Below are positions 1-5,607 of a stretch of DNA of 5,607 nucleotides, one piece after another; within the stretch, counting starts at the first letter, position 1, and each line of letters begins with the position of its first letter. The stretch covers positions 1 through 5,607 of the forward strand of contig CAKZMS010000275.1 in the NCBI GenBank assembly GCA_937128785.1, written 5' to 3'. This DNA is from an uncultured Opitutaceae bacterium. Its GTDB lineage: Bacteria; Verrucomicrobiota; Verrucomicrobiia; Opitutales; Opitutaceae. Both the position numbers and the translations under genes were made by a program. The notes beneath the pieces are model-generated. The model did no database searches. It was not told the DNA's origin and worked only from the letters and a program-made list of their open reading frames with translations.

Positions 1-1694
1 AACGGCACGGGCCCCGCCAGACTCCGCAAGACGAGTTTGGTCCGCTCACGGGGTGCCGGCAGCGAGAGCCCCCGAATCTGCTCATCTGAATCCCCCACGG
101 CCGTGTAATCACCCAGTTCGATCTGCACCTGCCCGGCAGGCGGCATGGCCGGCGCCCGCCAATTGAAGCGCAGGTTCATGAACCCCACCGGGTGACCCTC
201 GATGAACAAGATCGCTTCATCCTCGATCCATTGCCGGTGTTCACCGCCCATGCCCTTGATCCAAGTATAGCCCAAGGGACTCCACCATGGGAGCCAATCC
301 AGCGGTCCGTTGTCGGGATCGGCAAATGTCAGACCGCGTTCCGCCAACCAATCGATGCGTTCGCCCAGCCGCAGCGATTCGGGTTCGCCAAAGATTCCGC
401 GAGGGGCGCGTTCTTCTGCCTTCCGCCAATCACCCGATTCCTCCCACGTGAGCAACCACATCATCTTGTGCCGATTCGGGAAGCCGATCGCGTTGTGGCT
501 CACCTCGCTCATGCCCAGTGTGCCGGGCCAACTCGCCAGAGGCCGGCGCGGCAAATCCACCCACGACATCATCACGGACGACCAACCCAACATCGCCGCC
601 GCCCAAACCCATCCTCGGCGCGAGCGGGTCGATGCCCAGGCCATGAAACCCAACCACACCATTCCAATCAGGGTAACATAACGCGGTGCATCCGCGCCTT
701 TGACCGAAAGGTGAATACGACCAAAGGCCGTGAAGAATCCGTAACTCAGAGCGGTGCCCAGCAGCAGCAGAGCCACCATCATTCCCGGGGAGATTTCGCG
801 ATCCCGAAACATCCGCCAACTGGCATGCCCAAAAACCACTACCGCCAACCCCAGCACAAACCAACCCACCCATACCGCCGTCGGGCTTCCTCCCGCCATG
901 TCCATGCGCGACGCCAGCATACGCGCCATGAACAAAGCGTAGTCACTCAGCGGCAGGTGAATGGGTGCCGCTGTTCCGCCACTGCCACTCCGCAAGTGAT
1001 AGTCCTGCAAGAATCCCACCAGCGCGAGCGCCAGCATCCCTGCACAAACCAGCGGCCAAGTCAGACCACTGAAGTCACGCGTCCACCACGCCCGCAAAAT
1101 GCGCACTCCGATGATCCAAACCCCCGCCACCCAGGCAAAAATACCGAACCCGGTAAAAAGGGACACCGCTCCCAACACGCCAAAACCCAACCATCGCCGC
1201 GGCGTCATCGGACCGATCGCCACCCACGCCATCCCCATCAACAGGACCAACGGAAACACGCTGTGGGAGAGATTGGGCACGATGAAAACCGTCTCGAGCT
1301 GACGCACGCTCAACAGCGCGAGCGGCACCCAAAGATCCTCGCAGCCCAGCCGGCCGGTGAGGCGGCGCTTCCACGCCAACGCCAGCACCGTTGCCACCAC
1401 CAACCACAACGTGATCCACAGCGCCTCGATCCGGGTGTCCCAACCCGCGAGGTGCATGACCGGAACCGTCAACAGAAACGCCACGCCCTGCCGGTGCGGC
1501 CCCAACTGCCGCATGAAAATATCCAGCCATCCCGCATCCTCGGCGAAGAGCGGTTGGCAATACACCCACTGATCCCAGTAAAGCCCCTCGACCTGGAACC
1601 GGGCAATCGCCGCTACCCAGTTGAGCGTCAGCAGCACCACGACGATGCCCATCGCCCACCACACGGGCCGACTTGTGCTCTGCGGCGTCCCCAT
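1..1694 (-). CDS. Polytopic membrane protein, GT-C glycosyltransferase-like, function unknown (3' end off window)
   Basis: The frame is open from ATG at 1694 to the left edge: 564 codons, no stop, C-terminus missing. It has about 10-11 hydrophobic segments (near residues 12-31, 89-107, 121-138, 143-160, 168-199, 213-229, 272-289, 304-323, 338-355, 362-378), then a largely soluble, Trp-rich C-terminal part from about 380. A W40-D41-Q42-W43 motif follows helix 1, then P66-H67-R68, and G325-R326 with R338-Y339 lies late in the membrane region. From memory this pattern matches a family of uncharacterised bacterial membrane proteins with a GT-C-like layout, in which an acidic residue in the first external loop is catalytic. 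D41 would be that residue, and a polyprenyl-phosphate sugar the donor; both are inference. The start lies 3 bases after the ygiQ stop, so coupling is likely. An in-frame GTG at 1697 is an equally possible start, and no strong ribosome binding site separates them. Confident of the gene and its membrane nature, not of its function. Confidence 0.85.
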   Translation of the reverse strand, partial: MGTPQSTSRPVWWAMGIVVVLLTLNWVAAIARFQVEGLYWDQWVYCQPLFAEDAGWLDIFMRQLGPHRQGVAFLLTVPVMHLAGWDTRIEALWITLWLVVATVLALAWKRRLTGRLGCEDLWVPLALLSVRQLETVFIVPNLSHSVFPLVLLMGMAWVAIGPMTPRRWLGFGVLGAVSLFTGFGIFAWVAGVWIIGVRILRAWWTRDFSGLTWPLVCAGMLALALVGFLQDYHLRSGSGGTAAPIHLPLSDYALFMARMLASRMDMAGGSPTAVWVGWFVLGLAVVVFGHASWRMFRDREISPGMMVALLLLGTALSYGFFTAFGRIHLSVKGADAPRYVTLIGMVWLGFMAWASTRSRRGWVWAAAMLGWSSVMMSWVDLPRRPLASWPGTLGMSEVSHNAIGFPNRHKMMWLLTWEESGDWRKAEERAPRGIFGEPESLRLGERIDWLAERGLTFADPDNGPLDWLPWWSPLGYTWIKGMGGEHRQWIEDEAILFIEGHPVGFMNLRFNWRAPAMPPAGQVQIELGDYTAVGDSDEQIRGLSLPAPRERTKLVLRSLAGPVP

Positions 1695-1697
1695 CAC

Positions 1698-3794
1698 CTA
1701 CCGTCGTTTCTGTTTAAAAAACTTTTGGAAGGGTTTCGGTCCGGGTTTGGTGCCGGGCTGCTGCATCGGCTTCTTGGCCCCTTTGCGCGCGGCGGCGAGG
1801 CGGGCTCCCGCCGGATTCTTCGGTGTGACCATCGGTTTACCGGACTTCGCGATGTGGTCCGGCACCTCCATTCCACACGGAGCAATATGCGGCGGTGGCG
1901 TCACGTCCTGGGTCTTGCGCTTCTCGTCGAGCAGTCGACGCGCAATGCCGCCCAGTCCCAACCGCGTCATCGATTTGCGGATCTTCGCCCGCATCTCGGG
2001 CTTGTACCAAAAGAAGAAACTACGTTGCTCCTGCTTCTCCTCTGGGGAACGCGCCACACACATCTCGGCGCCATCGTAGGGATGCACCCCCGTCGCATAG
2101 ATCTCGGTCGCGACCGTCATCGGGGTTGGGGTGAAGTCCTGCACCTGCTCCAGCCGAAAGCCGAGGTCCTTGGTCTTGAGGGCCAGCTCAGCCATGTCCT
2201 CCGGGCGCGATCCCGGATGCGAACTGATGAAATACGGCACGACGGGCATCTTCTTTTTGCCCACTTTCTTCGCCGCCTTATCGAACTTTTCCTTGAACTT
2301 GTAGAACAGATCGAAGGTCGGTTTGCGCATCACGCGCAGCACGTGATCGCTGGTGTGTTCGGGTGCGACTTTGATCCGACCCGGCACGTGGTGGGCCGCC
2401 AAATCCTCAACATACTTTTCGTGGCTGGCCTTCGCTTTCGGAGAGGCGCCCTTCTCGTGGAGAAAGAGATCGTAGCGGATACCACTCGCGACGTAGGCGT
2501 GATTGACCCCTTCAGTCTCCCGGACCGATTTATAAATATCGAGCAGGTCGGTATGATCCGTATCGAGATTCCGGCAGACATCGGGCCAGATGCAGCTCGG
2601 ACGGATGCACTCATCGCAGATCCATTGCTCCTTGCCCTTCATCTTATACATGTTGCCGGACGGGCCACCGAGGTCGCTGATCGTGCCGCGGAAGTCCGGC
2701 ATCTGCTTGATCGATTCGACCTCGCGCATGATCGACTTCTTGGAACGGCTCGCGACGAACTTTCCCTGGTGCGCCGAGATCGTGCAGAAGCTGCACCCGC
2801 CAAAACATCCCCGGTGCATGTTGATCGAGTGCTTGATCATCTCGTAGGCCGGGATCGGCCCGCGCTTGCGATACTTCGGGTGCGGCAACCGCGTGTAAGG
2901 CAGGTCAAACGCCGCATCGATCTGTTCCTCGGTCATGGTCGGAAACGGTGGGTTCACCACCAGGGTCCGCTCACCCGTTTGTTGAAACAGGCGCCGGGCC
3001 TTCACCCGGTTCGATTCCGTTTCGATGTCCTTGAAATTCTTGGCGTAGCGGGAGCGGTCTTCGCGGCATTCCTCGTGGCTGAAGAGTTCGAAGTCGTCCC
3101 AGCGCTTGTTCTTCGGCGGGGCCTCCCCTTCCGGCAGCAAAACGGCGGTTTGCGGAATCGTGGTGAGCGAGGAGAACGGCACGCCCTGCTTGAGCAGCCG
3201 CACCGTTTCGCGCAGCGGCAACTCCCCCATGCCGTAGATCAGTAGATCGGCGCCGCTCGATTCCAGAATCGAGGGCATGAGCTCGTCGGCCCAATAATCG
3301 TAGTGCGTCACGCGACGCAGACTGGCTTCGATTCCGCCGATCATCACCGGCACCTCGGGGTAAAGGTCCTTGAGGATTTTCGAATATACCGTCGTCGCGT
3401 AATCGGGCCGGAATCCGTGTTGGCCACCCGGCGTGTAAGCATCCTCACTCCGCTGCTTTTTCGCCGCGGTGTAGCGATTGACCATTGAGTCCATGCAACC
3501 GGACGTGACGCCAAAGAACAGTTTCGGCGGACCGAGCTTCTTGAAGTCGCGCAGGTCGTCGCGCCAGTTCGGCTGCGGCACGATCGCAACCTTCAATCCC
3601 TCCGCCTCCAACATCCGGCCGACCGCCGCCGTGCCGAAGGCAGGATGATCCACGTAAGCGTCGCCCGAGATAATGATCACATCAGGCTGATCCCACCCCC
3701 GAGCCTCGACTTCATCACGCGTGGTCGGCAACCAGCGCTGAGGATCCCACACGGGCTCATGGGAGTATATCTTGTTGGGTTCGGATCGGCTCAT
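1698..3794 (-). CDS. ygiQ: YgiQ family radical SAM protein
   Basis: This is a complete 698-residue protein, close to the usual family length of about 700. The order is: an N-terminal domain with GDAYVDHPAFG (about 44-54) and GGIEASLRR (about 153-161); a radical SAM core with RGCFGGCSFC, whose C330, C334 and C337 form the CX3CX2C site for the 4Fe-4S cluster that cleaves S-adenosylmethionine; SDLGGP (373-378); PEHT (478-481); SHPGSR (525-530); a DUF3362-type C-terminal region; and a basic Lys/Arg/Pro-rich tail. C393, C396, C401 and C407 form a second cysteine group. The reaction and substrate of YgiQ are not established; the enzyme is expected to be cytoplasmic. I chose the ATG at 3794 because GGGGAG sits 10 bases upstream and family similarity begins just after it. 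The frame extends to a TTG at 3845, which adds 17 residues unlike the family N-terminus; a GAGG 8 bases before that TTG keeps it possible. The membrane protein gene follows at once, so the two probably share a transcript. The family call is secure. Confidence 0.96.
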   Translation of the reverse strand: MSRSEPNKIYSHEPVWDPQRWLPTTRDEVEARGWDQPDVIIISGDAYVDHPAFGTAAVGRMLEAEGLKVAIVPQPNWRDDLRDFKKLGPPKLFFGVTSGCMDSMVNRYTAAKKQRSEDAYTPGGQHGFRPDYATTVYSKILKDLYPEVPVMIGGIEASLRRVTHYDYWADELMPSILESSGADLLIYGMGELPLRETVRLLKQGVPFSSLTTIPQTAVLLPEGEAPPKNKRWDDFELFSHEECREDRSRYAKNFKDIETESNRVKARRLFQQTGERTLVVNPPFPTMTEEQIDAAFDLPYTRLPHPKYRKRGPIPAYEMIKHSINMHRGCFGGCSFCTISAHQGKFVASRSKKSIMREVESIKQMPDFRGTISDLGGPSGNMYKMKGKEQWICDECIRPSCIWPDVCRNLDTDHTDLLDIYKSVRETEGVNHAYVASGIRYDLFLHEKGASPKAKASHEKYVEDLAAHHVPGRIKVAPEHTSDHVLRVMRKPTFDLFYKFKEKFDKAAKKVGKKKMPVVPYFISSHPGSRPEDMAELALKTKDLGFRLEQVQDFTPTPMTVATEIYATGVHPYDGAEMCVARSPEEKQEQRSFFFWYKPEMRAKIRKSMTRLGLGGIARRLLDEKRKTQDVTPPPHIAPCGMEVPDHIAKSGKPMVTPKNPAGARLAAARKGAKKPMQQPGTKPGPKPFQKFFKQKRR

Positions 3795-3804
3795 TTTGGA
3801 GAAA

Positions 3805-3810
3805 CTCCCC
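3805..3810 (-). promoter_or_regulatory. Ribosome binding site deciding the ygiQ start
   Basis: Minus-strand GGGGAG lies 10 bases before the ATG at 3794, a workable Shine-Dalgarno spacing, and supports this ATG over the upstream TTG at 3845. The GGAG is also the left arm of a short inverted repeat (GGAG-TTT-CTCC, 3798-3808), so it could be partly masked in the mRNA. Confidence 0.6.
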
Positions 3811-3865
3811 GCAAGATGGGAGACCCCGCCGCCGAAGTGCAGCAATAATCCCGCCTCTATCCAAA

Positions 3866-3878
3866 GGGAGGCCCTCCC
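3866..3878. repeat. Small GC-rich inverted repeat in the ygiQ leader
   Basis: GGGAG and CTCCC arms of 5 bases flank 3 bases. On the minus strand the right arm is followed by only three T residues, too few for a convincing intrinsic terminator. It may simply reflect local G/C runs. Confidence 0.35.
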
Positions 3879-3920
3879 CCCTGAAGGCGTCGTCCCACCA
3901 GCAAAGGAGTCCCTACCTCA

Positions 3921-3949
3921 GAGCGCGAAGGGGTTTACCCTCCGCGCTC
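3921..3949 (-). repeat. Strong 12-bp hairpin in the intergenic region
   Basis: On the minus strand, GAGCGCG pairs perfectly with CGCGCTC, followed inward by a G-T pair, A-T and GGG/CCC, closing a 5-base TAAAC loop. That gives 12 contiguous pairs in minus-strand RNA, one of them a G-U wobble. In plus-strand RNA the same position is an A-C mismatch, so the fold favours a minus-strand transcript, the direction of both flanking genes. No T-tract follows, so it is not a classical intrinsic terminator. It lies about 150 bases past the propeller stop and about 125 before the ygiQ start, so it may belong to either transcript. Confidence 0.7.
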
Positions 3950-3957
3950 AGCCACAG

Positions 3958-3994
3958 TCGATTCGCCGCAATCGAGGCCCCTCGAGCGGCGCTC
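3958..3994. repeat. Cluster of overlapping short palindromes
   Basis: Three inverted repeats lie end to end and overlap: TCGATT/AATCGA with a 6-base spacer (3958-3975), TCGAGG/CCTCGA with a 2-base centre (3972-3985), and GAGC/GCTC with a 3-base spacer (3984-3994). Because they share TCGA bases, the middle one competes with its neighbours when folding. With the hairpin at 3921-3949 this makes a compact multi-palindrome block resembling a REP-type intergenic repeat. Whether it is repeated elsewhere cannot be seen here. Confidence 0.55.
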
Positions 3995-4069
3995 CTATTT
4001 CCTATCCAGAATCCGGGGAGCGTTGCTGGTAGGTCCGTCGGAGGCTGTGGCGAGGATCGTTGGAGTCGA

Positions 4070-4088
4070 CCCGAACCCGGGTTTCGGG
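4070..4088 (-). repeat. Inverted repeat just after the propeller gene stop
   Basis: The arms CCCGAA and TTCGGG flank 7 bases; an alternative register is the perfect palindrome AACCCGGGTT (4074-4083). On the minus strand the repeat begins 9 bases after the TGA. There is no T-tract (TCGACTCC follows), so it could stabilise the transcript's 3' end or assist termination, but it is not a canonical intrinsic terminator. Confidence 0.4.
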
Positions 4089-4097
4089 CCATGCCGC

Positions 4098-5607
4098 TCA
4101 CATTCCGTAGGCGATGATTTTCTTACCCTTTTCGAAATAGAACATCCGGTTGGTGGTATGATCCACGAGGTATTCGGGCTGCTTGTCTTGGAGGAGGATC
4201 TGTTTGTCGCCTTCGCCGGTATCGAGCGAAATCCCCATCAAACCCACGCCTTTCTTGCGGCCCTCCTGCACGTTGGTCAGCACGTAGGCATAGTTACCGG
4301 CGGTGCGGGTGGCAGCTTTGCGTTTGCCGGCCGCGGCGTTGTAGCGATCCAGCGCCCCGTGGATGTTGTTCACGCCGGAACTGTATTGGCTGGATGAGTA
4401 AGAGTTGGCGGAGGCCACCTGCGCATTGCCGGCCGTGGCGGCCAAAGCGGTCACGGCAAACAACAAGGAGTCGCCCATCAGATTGCCCGGCGCGGCATAG
4501 TACGTGGACCAAGCAATATTCCGGGCCACCGGATCAAAGCCCATGAGGTGCTGCTTCCCCATGACCACGATGTGACCATCGCGCCGGGTAATAGCCACCG
4601 GCACATCCAACCGGTTCTTGTTCTGGGCCATGGCTCCTTTGGTGAGTCCTTTCAAACCTCCCAGGGCACCCAAACCGATCTTGGCGATGTCGCCCCCGCC
4701 CATCTTGCGCTTGAACTCGATCGGCACGGCAAATCTCTCGCTCACCTCATCGCCAGAGACATCCAAACCAAAGAGGTTTTTGGCATCGGCGAAGAGGACG
4801 GTGTCGTGTTCCGGCAGGATCATCAAATTGGTAATACCTTCCTTGGGTTTGGTGAATTTGAAGGCTTCTTCACCCGTAGCCGCATCGAAGGCGGCGACTC
4901 CCAAGGGCTCGCGCAGCATGACGGATTTGCCGTTGGAGAAATTTCCGCCGAAGCGAATGAACACCTTGCCGTTGATCGGCTCGACCTGGGAAACGATCGC
5001 ATTGTCACGCGACTTGAAGAGGCCGGCGTAGCTCGAGATGCGGTCGCTCTTCCACTTCACGCTTCCGTCCGTCTTGTTGAAGACAAATACACTGCCGCCG
5101 CCCGCGCCGTAGACGCGATCACCTTCGACCCGGATCGGTGCATAGGTGCGTTTCCAATCCTTGTGGCCGGGCTTGAATTCCTGAGTCCAAAGAATTTCAC
5201 CCGTGGTGAGGTCCAAGGCATCCACTCCCCGAAAGCCCAAGTAGGCCACGTCACCATCGATCACCGGATCGTGGTAGCCCGAGAGATCCATCCGGGTGGA
5301 GAACCGTCCGGTATTGTCCGCCATGTGCAGCGGCACCCCGTTGGCCTTGTCGTAGCGGGTCTGCCATTTGAGCTCACCGGTCGCGAGATCGTGAGCCCGC
5401 AGCATCATACCCTTTTCGTCCTTGGAGCCGGCATAACTGTTGTAGACAAAGAGCGCCAAGCCTTGGGACGGGATCGGATACGCCGCGAGGTATTGGCCCA
5501 TCAGTTCTTCCGTGGTCCACAAGGTCTCCCCACTGAGGTAATCCGCGCCGAAGAAGATAATTTTGGTGCCTCCCATGCCCCGGGCAGAGTTGCCGAGGAG
5601 ATACGGC
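4098..5607 (-). CDS. PQQ-like beta-propeller repeat protein (5' end off window)
   Basis: The frame is open from the right edge (10 further codons lie upstream of the Met at 5574-5576, with no stop) to TGA at 4098, so that internal Met is probably not the true start. Numbering from it gives 492 residues with about eight copies of a D-x-x-TG-x-x-x-W-like blade motif, near residues 12, 62, 121, 166, 230, 271, 347 and 450; the clearest are HDLATGELKW, LDLTTGEILW and FDAATGEEAF. This places it in the PQQ_2 / quinoprotein-like propeller superfamily, which includes BamB-type scaffolds and dehydrogenases. No cysteine is visible, so there is no CXXCH haem site and no vicinal disulphide, arguing against a quinoprotein dehydrogenase. 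Two unusual insertions occur: a Gly-rich stretch (about 292-315) and an Ala-rich hydrophobic segment (about 369-390) followed by a Ser/Tyr/Asn-rich stretch. A signal peptide, if any, is off the window. Its role is probably structural or binding, unassigned. Confidence 0.9.
   Translation of the reverse strand, partial: PYLLGNSARGMGGTKIIFFGADYLSGETLWTTEELMGQYLAAYPIPSQGLALFVYNSYAGSKDEKGMMLRAHDLATGELKWQTRYDKANGVPLHMADNTGRFSTRMDLSGYHDPVIDGDVAYLGFRGVDALDLTTGEILWTQEFKPGHKDWKRTYAPIRVEGDRVYGAGGGSVFVFNKTDGSVKWKSDRISSYAGLFKSRDNAIVSQVEPINGKVFIRFGGNFSNGKSVMLREPLGVAAFDAATGEEAFKFTKPKEGITNLMILPEHDTVLFADAKNLFGLDVSGDEVSERFAVPIEFKRKMGGGDIAKIGLGALGGLKGLTKGAMAQNKNRLDVPVAITRRDGHIVVMGKQHLMGFDPVARNIAWSTYYAAPGNLMGDSLLFAVTALAATAGNAQVASANSYSSSQYSSGVNNIHGALDRYNAAAGKRKAATRTAGNYAYVLTNVQEGRKKGVGLMGISLDTGEGDKQILLQDKQPEYLVDHTTNRMFYFEKGKKIIAYGM

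Larger units (their letters stand above)
3795..4097. other. Intergenic region rich in inverted repeats between the propeller gene and ygiQ
   Basis: These 303 bases contain no convincing gene. Reading frames that cross them are short and lack family resemblance. The stretch must hold the 3' end of the propeller transcript and the ygiQ leader. It has a hairpin just after the propeller stop, a run of overlapping inverted repeats at 3958-3994, a strong 12-bp hairpin at 3921-3949 and a small GGGAG/CTCCC repeat at 3866-3878. I found no convincing -35/-10 pair for ygiQ and no hairpin with a proper T-tract. The chain of GC-rich palindromes could be a dispersed REP-like repeat, a structured leader RNA, or transcript-end protection. 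Confidence 0.8.

Noticed and set aside
430..1662. Minus-strand open frames at 430-873 and 1075-1662 that look gene-sized
   Set aside because: They are out of frame with the continuous 564-codon membrane protein and give Gly-rich sequences with no coherent helix pattern. The real gene has no stop in the window and covers both.
1706..1720. TTTTTTAAAC near the ygiQ 3' end as a -1 frameshift slippery site
   Set aside because: The TTTAAAC heptamer is in the wrong register relative to the ygiQ frame (TTT TTT AAA C). The zero frame continues through a normal basic C-terminal tail to a stop, so frameshifting is not needed.
192..3245. A plus-strand open frame of 1,017 codons spanning two genes antisense
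   Set aside because: It is the codon-aligned antisense of ygiQ and the membrane gene, which share one frame. It stays open only because TTA, CTA and TCA are avoided in the sense strand. Its product is Arg/His/Pro/Gln-rich with no recognisable domain, while the sense frames encode clear proteins.
3795..3845. N-terminal extension of ygiQ to the TTG at 3845
   Set aside because: The extra 17 residues do not resemble the family N-terminus, TTG is a rarer start, and the ATG at 3794 has its own GGGGAG. Not fully excluded, because a GAGG lies 8 bases before the TTG.
3772..4032. Plus-strand small open frame across the intergenic region
   Set aside because: It overlaps the inverted-repeat block and the ygiQ start on the other strand, and its Pro/Ser/Arg-rich product shows no family resemblance.
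4618..5031. Plus-strand open frame inside the propeller gene
   Set aside because: It is antisense to clear propeller repeats and its translation is low-complexity without recognisable domains.

Overview
The window carries three genes, all on the minus strand, plus one intergenic stretch of about 300 bases. In transcription order (right to left) they are: a PQQ-type beta-propeller protein whose N-terminus lies beyond the right edge; a structured intergenic region; a complete YgiQ-family radical SAM protein; and a polytopic membrane protein that begins right after the ygiQ stop and runs off the left edge. No RNA gene, CRISPR array, insertion sequence or integrase was found.

The DNA is GC-rich and dense with coding sequence. 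Codons TTA, CTA and TCA are absent from about 1,000 consecutive sense codons, which fits a GC-rich bacterial chromosome. Gene content fits a free-living Gram-negative bacterium. The texture of the YgiQ and propeller proteins reminds me of Opitutales-type Verrucomicrobia, but this is a low-confidence impression because no phylogenetic marker is present.

Layout: 1-1694 (minus) is an uncharacterised multi-pass membrane protein with features of a GT-C-like glycosyltransferase family (WDQW motif after the first helix, later G-R...R-Y motif). 1698-3794 (minus) is ygiQ, with the radical SAM CX3CX2C motif and a second cysteine cluster. 3795-4097 is non-coding and holds several inverted repeats, the strongest a 12-bp hairpin at 3921-3949. 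4098 to beyond 5607 (minus) is the propeller protein.

ygiQ and the membrane gene are nearly abutting (TAG GTG ATG, all in one frame), so they are probably co-transcribed and translationally coupled. The propeller gene is codirectional but separated by 303 bases, so it is probably its own unit. No shared pathway for the three products can be read from the sequence, and I see no clear new multi-gene system. The items most worth a second look are the hairpin cluster upstream of ygiQ and the uncharacterised membrane protein.
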